Under the pieces are notes generated by a model. The model saw nothing but the letters and a program-made list of their open reading frames with translations. It did not search any database and had not been told where the DNA came from. A program made the translations under genes and the position numbers. From Luteipulveratus mongoliensis (GTDB lineage Bacteria > Actinomycetota > Actinomycetes > Actinomycetales > Dermatophilaceae), in NCBI RefSeq assembly GCF_001190945.1, contig NZ_CP011112.1, positions 558,001 to 622,000 of the forward strand: a stretch of DNA of 64,000 bases, given 5' to 3'. Of the stretch, positions 40,570-48,973 are shown piece after piece (within the stretch, counting starts at the first letter, position 1; every line of letters begins with the position of its first letter).

Positions 40570-41085
40570 ATGAGCTCTTTAATTGCCGCAGCGCCCGCGG
40601 TCACCCCCAAAGCGATACCGGGCATGGAAAACCTCGTCACCATCATCAACTGGGTGGCCTGGATCGTGGCCATCATCTGTGTGCTGGCCTTCCTGGCATC
40701 CCTGGGTGTCATGGCCATGGGTGCGGTCCAAGGCCGCGAGATCGAAGGCATCAAGGGTCTGGGCACGTCACTGGTCGCGACCATCGCGATCGGCGCGACC
40801 ACCAGCATCATCGGCACCTTCACGGGTGGTCTGCCCTTCAAGATCAGCCCGACCGAGGTGCCGGGGATGCACAACATCGTCACCCTCATCAACTGGACGG
40901 CCTGGGGCGTGGTGATGGTCGCGGTCCTGGCCTTCCTGGCGTCGCTGGCGATGATGGCGATGAGCGCCGTCCGCGGCCGGTCGATCGAAGGTCTGCCGGG
41001 TCTCGGCATGTCGGTCGTCGCCTGCATCGGCGTCGGCGCGACGGGTCTGATCCTGGGCACCTTCACCGGCGGACTGCCGGTCTGA
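40570..41085 (+). CDS. Tandem-duplicated two-helix membrane protein, pilin-like
   Basis: The protein has 171 residues. Residues 13-90 and 94-171 align without gaps, with 50 identities of 78. Each unit has PGM-N-VT-INW-AW, a helix ending VLAFLASL, a cytosolic GR-IEG loop, a second helix, and GTFTGGLP. Two-helix subunits of this size are typical of VirB2/TrbC pilins, so this may be a fused pilin dimer. There is no cleavable signal. A rare TTA codon lies near the start (40579-40581). A GTG at 40558 overlapping the previous stop is an alternative start. Confidence 0.8.
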   Translation: MSSLIAAAPAVTPKAIPGMENLVTIINWVAWIVAIICVLAFLASLGVMAMGAVQGREIEGIKGLGTSLVATIAIGATTSIIGTFTGGLPFKISPTEVPGMHNIVTLINWTAWGVVMVAVLAFLASLAMMAMSAVRGRSIEGLPGLGMSVVACIGVGATGLILGTFTGGLPV

Positions 41086-41105
41086 CGAAGACATAGGTGA
41101 GGGCG

Positions 41106-41891
41106 ATGGATACCGACGACTGGCGTACGTCGCTCGGACCCACGTGGTGGGGAGCGGCCGGGCTCTTCGTCGTGCTGATTCTGGGCCTGGGCGTCTGGCT
41201 GCTGTTCGGAGGTTCGGACGAAGCAGCCGGGCGGCAGGCGATGGCAACCGTGACCGTCACCCCTCCCTCGGGCTCAGCGCCTTCCGCAGGTGCGTCGAGT
41301 CCCTCTGCCGGCACGCCCTCGGCCAACTCTGCGGCCGCTGGCACGAGCTGGCCAGACGCCGACCCCGGCTGTCATGGCGGTACGCCCAACGGAGCGATCC
41401 CCAAGAGGCCGCCGGTCCCCACGACCTGGGTGCAGGTCAGCACGGTCGAGGTACCCGTGACGCCTGCTGGACCAAAGACGGTGAGCGGCGACCTACGGAA
41501 GTGCTACCAGCACTCGCCGACCGGTGCGCTGCTGGCAGCCATCAACGTGTTCGCCGCGTCCTCTACGTCCTCGGACTACACCCGAGTCATCAAGAGCCAG
41601 TGGACACCTGGTTCTGGACGTAACGCGTTGATCACCGAGCTGGACGGAGGCGGCAAGGACACACCCAATCCCGGCCCGGCTGCACTCAAGGGGTTCTCGG
41701 TGGCGCGCAGCTGCAGCCCAGCGAAGTGTCTGGTGTCAGTTGCCACCGGCACACCGACCGCACTCGGCGCCATCGTGATGCCGATGGTCTGGCACCAGGG
41801 CGACTGGTACGTCGATGGCACGGCGCCGATGCCGTCCTCGGGCCCGATCGACACGCTGACAGCGGAGTTCACACCTTGGGGGCCGGCATGA
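41106..41891 (+). CDS. VirB8-like single-span membrane protein
   Basis: The protein has 261 residues. One transmembrane helix (about 17-37, AAGLFVVLILGLGVWLLF) follows a short cytosolic end. A Ser/Ala/Pro-rich linker precedes an extracellular domain (about 110-261) with paired Cys (GDLRKCYQ, ARSCSPAKCLVS) and an ending (WHQGDWYVDGTAP) typical of NTF2-like VirB8/TcpC domains. Such proteins scaffold the channel in Gram-positive type IV systems. The ATG at 41106 follows GGTGAGGG. The stop overlaps the next start (ATGA). Confidence 0.7.
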   Translation: MDTDDWRTSLGPTWWGAAGLFVVLILGLGVWLLFGGSDEAAGRQAMATVTVTPPSGSAPSAGASSPSAGTPSANSAAAGTSWPDADPGCHGGTPNGAIPKRPPVPTTWVQVSTVEVPVTPAGPKTVSGDLRKCYQHSPTGALLAAINVFAASSTSSDYTRVIKSQWTPGSGRNALITELDGGGKDTPNPGPAALKGFSVARSCSPAKCLVSVATGTPTALGAIVMPMVWHQGDWYVDGTAPMPSSGPIDTLTAEFTPWGPA

Positions 41892-43462
41892 TGATGCAGA
41901 CTCCAGACGCAGTCCCCTCGATCTGCATCACCTTCGGCGGGTGTGCCAAAGAGGCAGCCAACAGCGCCTTCGAGGCTTTCGTGAAGGCGTTGGGCGCCGG
42001 GGCTGTTGCTGTGATGAAGTTCTTGGCGACGTTTTGGCTGAGAGTTCCGGATCCGAAGATCGCGGAGCATCCCGCGGGAGTCTGGTCGGGCGCTGGGGAC
42101 ATCACCAAGGTGCAGAATCTCATGGCGCCCTACACCGCGACGTTCGCCGTCATCGGATTTCTGGCCGGACTGGCCCGGATCGTGATTGCCCAGCGTCCTT
42201 CCGAGGCCCGCGAGCTGGTGCGGATGATCGCGCTGCTGATGGCCGCGACGACGGCCGTCGGTGCGGTCACGCAGCTGTTGCTGGATGCCGGTAACGCGTA
42301 CTGCCCCTACATCTTGAACGGGGCGACCGACTCAACCTCCAAGGACGGCGGCGAGGCGATGACCAAGATCATCGCCCTGACGATGGCAAACGGCAATCCG
42401 CAAGCCGCCTTGGGGATGTGGCTGATCATCTACATCCTGGTGATCCTCGGCGCCATGATGCAGGTCATCTTCATGATCCTGCGTGGTGCGGTAATCCAGG
42501 GACTGCTCGTGTTCGTTCCGTTCCTGGCAGCCGGCACCGCCTCTCAGGAGGGCTACGCGCGGTTCAAACGGTCGATCGCGCTGCTGGTCGCCTTCGTGAT
42601 GTACAAGCCCGTCGCAGCCACGATCTATGCGCTGGGCTTCGCCCTGCTCAAGAACGCCCCGCAGTCCGGTGGTGGCGACAAGAGCGTCATGACCGCGATG
42701 TACGGCCTGGTTCTGGTCATCATTGCGAGCCTGGCTCTGCCGGCGCTGATCAAGTTCGTGATGCCGATGGCCTCCGGCGGCTCGTCCTCGATCTTCTCGG
42801 GTGGTGCGGCGGTCGGCATGATCGCCGCCGGTGCGGCCATCGTGGCCACGGCCGGAGGCGGTGGAGCGGCGATGGGTGCCGCCAAGGCCGGCGGCTCCGC
42901 GACGGGCGCGGCTTCGGCCGGCGCCGGAGGCGGCGGCGGTGGTGGCGGAGGCTCGCTGGCATCTGGCGCCGCCGGTGGCTCTGGTGGCGGGTCCGGTGGC
43001 GGTGGGAGCTCACCGCCAACCGGTGGCGGCGCCGCGGATGGCGAGTCGACCGCGGCTGCTGGGACCGGCTCGTCGTCGAAAGCCAAGGCCGGCGAGAGCT
43101 TCGGCTCGAGTGGCGACCTGTCCAAATCGGCTGATCAGCAGAACGTGCCGTCCACGCCGTCAGCCGCGGGTCTGAACCCGGTCGGTGGCCCGAAGTCCTC
43201 CGGCGGTCAGGCGGGCGCCAAGACGTCCGGCACGTCGCGTAGTAGCGCGGGGAGCACTCCCATGGGCAGCTCAGCGAGCTCGGAAAGCGGGGGGAGCAGC
43301 CCCGCCGGCGCGGGCAGCAAGGGCACTCGTCGTCCTTCCGGCCCGCAGGTTGCGGGTGTCGTGGGCCGCACGAGCTCCCGCATGCGGCGCGAGGCGGATG
43401 AGCTCGCCGACTCTGCGGACGACGTGGACGCTCCCGAGGGCGCCAGCGGGTTCCTGGACTGA
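41888..43462 (+). CDS. TrbL/VirB6-like polytopic membrane protein
   Basis: The protein has 524 residues. The first 320 hold six or more hydrophobic helices (for example MWLIIYILVILGAMMQVIFM and VIQGLLVFVPFLAAG), with conserved small-residue content as in TrbL/VirB6 channel proteins. From about 330 a Gly/Ser/Ala-rich region runs nearly to the end, including long Gly stretches, before a charged tail. VirB6-like proteins line the inner-membrane path. The gene overlaps its predecessor by 4 nt; 64 bp separate it from the next. Confidence 0.85.
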   Translation: MMMQTPDAVPSICITFGGCAKEAANSAFEAFVKALGAGAVAVMKFLATFWLRVPDPKIAEHPAGVWSGAGDITKVQNLMAPYTATFAVIGFLAGLARIVIAQRPSEARELVRMIALLMAATTAVGAVTQLLLDAGNAYCPYILNGATDSTSKDGGEAMTKIIALTMANGNPQAALGMWLIIYILVILGAMMQVIFMILRGAVIQGLLVFVPFLAAGTASQEGYARFKRSIALLVAFVMYKPVAATIYALGFALLKNAPQSGGGDKSVMTAMYGLVLVIIASLALPALIKFVMPMASGGSSSIFSGGAAVGMIAAGAAIVATAGGGGAAMGAAKAGGSATGAASAGAGGGGGGGGGSLASGAAGGSGGGSGGGGSSPPTGGGAADGESTAAAGTGSSSKAKAGESFGSSGDLSKSADQQNVPSTPSAAGLNPVGGPKSSGGQAGAKTSGTSRSSAGSTPMGSSASSESGGSSPAGAGSKGTRRPSGPQVAGVVGRTSSRMRREADELADSADDVDAPEGASGFLD

Positions 43463-43526
43463 TGGGTGCAGTGATGAATGAACGACGCGTGGTCGGGATA
43501 GACGCTGACCGATCGAGGAGGCTGGC

Positions 43527-45053
43527 ATGAGCACGGAGACCGCAGCGGATCGCCCGGAGATCACGTACGGCAACCTGCGCAAGCCCGGGCTGCCGGGACT
43601 GTTCGGTCTGTCGGCGTTGCAGGCCGTAGCCACAGCGGCGGCCGCCATGGTGCTGATGGTGCTGTGCGTGATGGGCCAGCTGGTGGCGGCCGGGGTGTGG
43701 TTCGCCCTCGTTGCGATCGCGCTGGTGCCGGTCCTGGTGCCATCCCGTGACGAGCAGAACCGCTACTCCAAGATGGGCCGGTGGTTCAGCCACGCCTCGG
43801 CTCGGCGCAAAGGCAAGACCCTGCTGCGACAGGGTGTGGCCGGTCGTACGCCGGAGGGCACCTGCCGGCTGCCAGGCTTGGCGGCGCAGTCACAGCTGAG
43901 CGAGTTCACCGATGCGTACGGCCGCGCATTCGGGCTGATCTCGATCCCGCGAACCCACCACCACACGGTCGTGATCGAGGCGAACGCCCCAGGTACGACC
44001 GGCGTTGACCGCGAGTCGATCGACTCGCAGGTGGCGCACTGGGCTGCCTGGTTGGCCGACCTGCGCCAGTCCGGTGACATCGTCGCGGCGGCCGTCGTCG
44101 TCGAGACGGCTCCCGACTCGGGCCAGCGGCTGCGCCGGTTCGCCACGCGCGGACTGGTCCAGGACGCACCGGAGTTCAGTACGGCTGTGCTCGGCGAGGT
44201 GCTCGACACCCTGCCTGCCGGGTCGGCCGCCATCTCGACCCGCATCGCCATCACCTTCACCGGCCGGCCGCGGGTGGAAGGCATGGGTTCGAAGGCGCTG
44301 TCGACGCGTGAGATGGCCGACGAGATCGCCACTCGGCTGCCGGGCCTGGTCCATCGCCTCGGCACGACAGGCGCGGGTACGACCTGCCGCGCCTGCACGG
44401 CACAGGAGATCGTCGACCTCACGCGCGTCGCGTTCGACCCGTCGGCGGCGGCCGATGTGGAGCAGGCGCGACTCGAGGGCACCGGAACCGGTCTGACCTG
44501 GAAGGAGGCCGGCCCCATTGCGGCGCAGACGAACTACGAGTCGTACGTCCACGAGTCGGCGATCTCCCGGACCTGGCAGATGCAGGCACCGCCGCGGGGC
44601 GTCTTCTACGCGGCCACGTTGAAGGATCTGCTGAGCCCCCACCGCGACATCGCTCGCAAGCGGGTAGCGCTTCTCTACCGGCCCGAGGACCCCGAGGCAT
44701 CGGCCACGGCGGTGGAGCGGGACATCAACTGGTCGCGGTGGCGTGCGTCGCAGAAGGAGCGGATGACCGAGCGGGCCCGCGCGGACTTGGAAGCCGCCCA
44801 GAAGGCGGCGCGTGAGGAGCAGGCCGGTGCATCACTGGTCCGGTTCGGAATGCTGGTCACCGCAACGGTTCTCGATGAAGCCGACATGCCGATGGCCGAG
44901 AAAGCCGTCGTGTCCAACCTCGCCGCTCCGGCCAGGCTCAAGCTGCGCGTCGCCAAGGGTTCGCAGGACGTGGCCTTCATGGCCGCGCTGCCGCTGGGCG
45001 TGATCCTGCCCGAGCACATGCGGCTGCCGACCAGCGTCCGGGAGGCGTTGTGA
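43527..45053 (+). CDS. SCO6880-family protein (VirB3/VirB4-N-like)
   Basis: The protein has 508 residues. Two adjacent N-terminal helices (about 28-72) of PrgI/VirB3 type are followed by a soluble region resembling the N-terminal domain of VirB4/TraC proteins (ITYGNLRKPGLPGLFGL at the start; later LLYRPEDPEASATAVERDI). No P-loop is present. The ATPase encoded directly downstream (4-nt overlap) lacks such an N-terminal part, so the two together may equal one VirB3-VirB4 unit. This protein is a hallmark of the actinobacterial form of the locus. Confidence 0.85.
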   Translation: MSTETAADRPEITYGNLRKPGLPGLFGLSALQAVATAAAAMVLMVLCVMGQLVAAGVWFALVAIALVPVLVPSRDEQNRYSKMGRWFSHASARRKGKTLLRQGVAGRTPEGTCRLPGLAAQSQLSEFTDAYGRAFGLISIPRTHHHTVVIEANAPGTTGVDRESIDSQVAHWAAWLADLRQSGDIVAAAVVVETAPDSGQRLRRFATRGLVQDAPEFSTAVLGEVLDTLPAGSAAISTRIAITFTGRPRVEGMGSKALSTREMADEIATRLPGLVHRLGTTGAGTTCRACTAQEIVDLTRVAFDPSAAADVEQARLEGTGTGLTWKEAGPIAAQTNYESYVHESAISRTWQMQAPPRGVFYAATLKDLLSPHRDIARKRVALLYRPEDPEASATAVERDINWSRWRASQKERMTERARADLEAAQKAAREEQAGASLVRFGMLVTATVLDEADMPMAEKAVVSNLAAPARLKLRVAKGSQDVAFMAALPLGVILPEHMRLPTSVREAL

Positions 45054-46666
45054 GCGCGCTGGGGACGGTGCGCCGCGGCAAGCAGCCCGCGCAGCAAGCC
45101 CCGAAGAAGTCCGCGAAGCCTCCGAAGTCCACGAAGAAGCGCCAGCGCGGCCTCCGCGTCGCGATACGCAAGGCGCTGGCCGGGCGGGCCGAGGCGCATG
45201 ACCGTCCCGGGTTCCGTGGCTGGAACCGCCCGGGTGGCGGCCCGGCGATGCATGTCGAGGCCGCTCCGGAGTACCGAGGCACGAGCGTGCAGGTCTGCGG
45301 TCTGTGGCCGTTCTCGGCCGGTATGAGCAGTCAGGTGATCGGCGCGCCGCTCGGTCGGCACCTCTTCACCGGGGCGACGGTCTGCGCGGATCCCGTCAGC
45401 TGGTTCCTCGCCAAGCTGATCTCGTCGCCGTCGCTGTTCGTCCTCGCGCTCAACGGTCGCGGCAAGTCGTCCCTGATTCGCAGGATGGCCGCGGTGATGC
45501 CGGCCTGGGGTTACATCCCGATGATCCTGTCGGACCTCAAGCCCGACTACTCCGAGCTCGTCACCGCGCTCGGCGGCCAGGTCATCACCGTGGGTCGTGG
45601 GCGCGGCAACGTCAATCCGCTGGACTCCGGCCCGATGGCCGACATGCTCCATCGGCTGCCTGAGCGAGAGCGTCGCGAGGCGATCGCGGACATGGAAGGT
45701 CGCCGCCTCAATGTGATGATCGGTCTGTGCGAGCTGGTCCGCAAGGGTCCGCTGGAGGACTTCGAGACGACGTTGCTCGCACGGGCGCTGCGAGTCCTGG
45801 ATCGTGAGCACGAGGGCGTACCCGTGATGCGGGACGTGCTCGACATCGTCCTGCAACGACACCCGGATCTGGCTGCGGTTGCTCAGGATCGGGGCGATGT
45901 GGGCCGGTACGCCGACCGCACCGAACGCCTCATCGACGCCTTGATCGCCCTCGGCGAGGACGGCCCGTACGGCGACACGTTCGCGCGGCCGACCTCGACG
46001 CCGATGATGATGGACCGGCCGGTGTCGTTCGACATCTCCTCGGTGCAGAACGAGGACAAGGAGCTGCAGGCCGGTCTCCAGCTGGTGTGCTGGTCGTACG
46101 GCTCCTCCGCGATCAGCGCCGCGAAGTTCCTGGCCGAGGCCGGTCTCGCGCCGCGGCGGGTCTACTTCATGGTGTTCGACGAGCTGTGGCGCGCCCTTAA
46201 CGCCAGTCCGCTGATGGTCGACCGGATCGACGAGCTGACCCGTCTGAACCGCCAGCGAGTGCTCGCCCAGGCGCTGATCACGCACACCTTCGCGGACCTC
46301 ACCCTGGCCACCGAGGAGGCGACCAAGAAGGCGCGCGGATTCGTCGAGCGTTCCAGCATGGTCTGCCTCGGCGGCCTGCCCGAGGACGAGATGACGACGC
46401 TGCGCAAGGTCGTGCCAGTGACCCGCGCCGAGGAGCGCCTCATCACCGACTGGTCCATGCCGGGCGATCGCGATCCGGTCACCGGTGAGGCCGGCGCGCC
46501 GCCCGGACGAGGCAAGTTCCTGCTCAAGATCGGCCGCGAGCCCGGGACTCCGCTCGAGGTGGAGCTGACCGGCCTGGAGGCCGAGGTCAACGACACCAAC
46601 CGGCACTGGAAGGACGTCATCGCCTCCCGTCGCGGTGAGCCCACCTGGAGCGGCGAGGCCTCATGA
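45050..46666 (+). CDS. VirB4-like type IV secretion ATPase
   Basis: The protein has 538 residues with a GTG start overlapping the SCO6880-like gene. The basic N-terminus leads to an AAA-type motor. Walker A is NGRGKSSLIRR (Gly136-Ser140). Walker B is FMVFDELWRAL with Asp377-Glu378. The region between holds long helices typical of VirB4 C-terminal domains. It would power substrate transfer or pilus assembly at the cytosolic face. Overlaps on both sides show strict co-translation. Confidence 0.92.
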   Translation: MSALGTVRRGKQPAQQAPKKSAKPPKSTKKRQRGLRVAIRKALAGRAEAHDRPGFRGWNRPGGGPAMHVEAAPEYRGTSVQVCGLWPFSAGMSSQVIGAPLGRHLFTGATVCADPVSWFLAKLISSPSLFVLALNGRGKSSLIRRMAAVMPAWGYIPMILSDLKPDYSELVTALGGQVITVGRGRGNVNPLDSGPMADMLHRLPERERREAIADMEGRRLNVMIGLCELVRKGPLEDFETTLLARALRVLDREHEGVPVMRDVLDIVLQRHPDLAAVAQDRGDVGRYADRTERLIDALIALGEDGPYGDTFARPTSTPMMMDRPVSFDISSVQNEDKELQAGLQLVCWSYGSSAISAAKFLAEAGLAPRRVYFMVFDELWRALNASPLMVDRIDELTRLNRQRVLAQALITHTFADLTLATEEATKKARGFVERSSMVCLGGLPEDEMTTLRKVVPVTRAEERLITDWSMPGDRDPVTGEAGAPPGRGKFLLKIGREPGTPLEVELTGLEAEVNDTNRHWKDVIASRRGEPTWSGEAS

Positions 46667-48384
46667 GATCCGATCCGAGGCCCGGCCGGATCCGGGATCC
46701 ACGTCAGAGCAACGAGCTGATGTGGTTGGTAGCACTGGCAATTAGCGTGCCGCTGCTCCTGGTGATCGTCGCCGGCGCATACGTCTACCGCGCCGCCGGC
46801 GGTGCGGCTGCCATCGCCGTGGTGGTCGGCTGCCTGCTGCTGTCGCTCGCTCTCTTCCTGGTCATTCGTCGCGTCCGGCCCAGCGCAGGGTCCGACCACC
46901 AGTGGACCGATCACCTCGCCGGTGTGATGAGCGGCAAGCAGGACGTCCGCACGCTGTCCGAGCCCGCGGTCCGTGCCGTCGCCGAGCGGGTCGGGTCGAC
47001 TGCTGGTGGATTCGGCCTACCGGTCGGCAAGGCGATCAACCCGTCGGTGTGGCTCTACAGCTCGGTGGAGTGGGTGCAGCTGTGGTTCATGGGCCCGCGG
47101 ATGGGCAAGACCTCCAGCATCTGCATCAACCACATCGTCGAGGTGCGGATGCCGGCGGTCGTGACTTCCAACAAGCGCGACATCGTCGACGCGACCCGTG
47201 GCCCGCGTAGCGAGATCGGCCGGGTGTTCGTGCACGACCCGCAGCAGATCGTCGGCGAGCAGCCCACCTGGTGGTGGTCGCCCCTGTCCTACATCATGGC
47301 CGGCAACGACCAGGTGGCTCGGGCAGGCCGGCTGGCCGCGGTGTTCGAGGCGGCCGTCGAGGACCGTGAGTCGGTCCGCGACTCCTTCTTCGGTCCGGCG
47401 TCCAGCGCGCTCCTGGCCGACGTACTCCTGGCCGCCGCGGTGTCCGGCCAGCCGCTGTCCCAGGCGTACCAGTGGTTGGCGTACGCCGACCCGCAGGACC
47501 TGAACCGGTCGGGCATCGACAACCCCGCGGACGTCCTGGCCCGCGCAGGCTTTGCGCGCGCCGCGCAGGAGGTCGAGTCGCATCAGTTCAGCCCCGACAA
47601 GCAGCGCGCCGGCGTCTTCCAAGGAGCGCTGAAGGCGATGGAGTTCGTCCGGGAGCCGACGTACTCGCCCTGGTACGAACCGCACGGACCCGACGACCAA
47701 CGGCCGCAGTTCAACGTGGACGAGCACGTGGTCTCTTCGGACACGCTCTACCTCGTGTCCAAGGAGGGCAAGGGCTCGCCGCGCGCGCTGACCGCGTCAC
47801 TGACGATGGCCGTCTGCGATGCCGCTGAACGCGCTGCCCAGCGCACTCGCGGCCGGCTGCAGGTGCCGCTGCTGGTCGAGCTCGACGAGGCCGCCAATGT
47901 GTGCCGATGGCCAGAGCTACCAGACCTTTTCAGCCACTACGGGTCCAAGGGCATCCTGCTCGTGGTGATCCTGCAGTCCCGCGAGCAAGGCGTCGGCGTC
48001 TGGGGCGAGAGCGGTATGCGCACCCTGACCTCGGCGGCCAACCTCGTGGGTGTCGGCGGCGGGATCGAGGACGAGAAGCACCTGCGCGAGATCGTCGAGC
48101 TGATCGGTCCGCGGCAGGTCATCACCTCCTCGCGCAGCGCCGGCAACCAGGGCCACCGTTCGATGTCCGACCAGGTCAAGGACGAGCAGATCTTCACGGC
48201 AGCCGACCTGCGCGCCGTACCCCCCGGGCGCGCAGTGGTCTTCGCGTCTGGCGTACGGCCGATCCTCACCCGGATGGTGCCGTACTACGAGAAGCCGTAC
48301 GCCAACAAGGTGGCGGCCAGCAAGGAGTACTACGAGACGGAGCACGACCAGCGCAAGCAGCCGAGCCCTGAGGGAGCAGCATGA
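46663..48384 (+). CDS. VirD4/TraD-like coupling ATPase
   Basis: The protein has 573 residues. Two transmembrane helices (about 20-68) are followed by the motor domain. Walker A is GPRMGKTSS (Lys149), Walker B is LLVELDEA (Asp408-Glu409), and the motif after it (GILLVVILQSREQG) is typical of TraG/TraD proteins. Coupling proteins bring the substrate to the channel. Without a relaxase nearby, the substrate could be protein. The gene overlaps both neighbours by 4 nt. Confidence 0.93.
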   Translation: MRSDPRPGRIRDPRQSNELMWLVALAISVPLLLVIVAGAYVYRAAGGAAAIAVVVGCLLLSLALFLVIRRVRPSAGSDHQWTDHLAGVMSGKQDVRTLSEPAVRAVAERVGSTAGGFGLPVGKAINPSVWLYSSVEWVQLWFMGPRMGKTSSICINHIVEVRMPAVVTSNKRDIVDATRGPRSEIGRVFVHDPQQIVGEQPTWWWSPLSYIMAGNDQVARAGRLAAVFEAAVEDRESVRDSFFGPASSALLADVLLAAAVSGQPLSQAYQWLAYADPQDLNRSGIDNPADVLARAGFARAAQEVESHQFSPDKQRAGVFQGALKAMEFVREPTYSPWYEPHGPDDQRPQFNVDEHVVSSDTLYLVSKEGKGSPRALTASLTMAVCDAAERAAQRTRGRLQVPLLVELDEAANVCRWPELPDLFSHYGSKGILLVVILQSREQGVGVWGESGMRTLTSAANLVGVGGGIEDEKHLREIVELIGPRQVITSSRSAGNQGHRSMSDQVKDEQIFTAADLRAVPPGRAVVFASGVRPILTRMVPYYEKPYANKVAASKEYYETEHDQRKQPSPEGAA

Positions 48385-48827
48385 GCCGGGACGAGGAGCA
48401 GTATCGCGATCGGTTGGTTGTCGTGTCGGACTCCAGCGAGCGGGCGCCCGTCATTGCGTACGGGTCATTGCCGCAGTTCGTCGAGCGGTGCATCCTGCCC
48501 AACTGGCGGCACGAGACGGGCGGCAACGACGGCGCCCGCTGGTGTCCCCGCTGGTGGGCGCACTCCGAGGCCATCAGCGTGCTCGACGGCCTCTGGGAGT
48601 CCTTCGAGGTGATGCGTCTGGAACCGATCCCGGCGATGTCGCTCTGGCGGCGGGACCACCTCTACCCGCACATGGCGCACCTGACCCGGCCGGACGGCAC
48701 GTTCTGGCAGTGCGGGCTGGACAAGCGGACGCGCGAGTTCAAGCACGTCGTGCCGGACATGTGGCCTGTCGAGCAGCCGCCGCCGGGTGTCTTCACAGCG
48801 GAGCCGTCCCTGGCCGATCAGGTCTGA
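48381..48827 (+). CDS. DUF4913-like protein
   Basis: The protein has 148 residues and is cytosolic. It contains the Trp-rich core of DUF4913 proteins: ERCILPNWRHE, RWCPRWWAHSEAISVLDGLWESFE and WRRDHLYPHMAHLTRPDGTFWQC. Members occur on actinobacterial plasmids and integrative elements and next to type IV secretion-like genes. Their role is unknown, possibly substrate handling. The start overlaps the coupling ATPase gene by 4 nt, so it is the last clearly coupled gene of the locus. Confidence 0.85.
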   Translation: MSRDEEQYRDRLVVVSDSSERAPVIAYGSLPQFVERCILPNWRHETGGNDGARWCPRWWAHSEAISVLDGLWESFEVMRLEPIPAMSLWRRDHLYPHMAHLTRPDGTFWQCGLDKRTREFKHVVPDMWPVEQPPPGVFTAEPSLADQV

Positions 48828-48973
48828 GGGCTGTACGCCCGGCGACGGTTCGGCCGTCCACCGACCCGCGGAGAAGGTCGACCCGGGCGACCCAACTCGC
48901 CTTGGCCCCTCGCTAGCGTTCGGACCGTGTTCTGCGCATGAGTGTGGAATCGAAAGCCATGACAGGGGAACTG

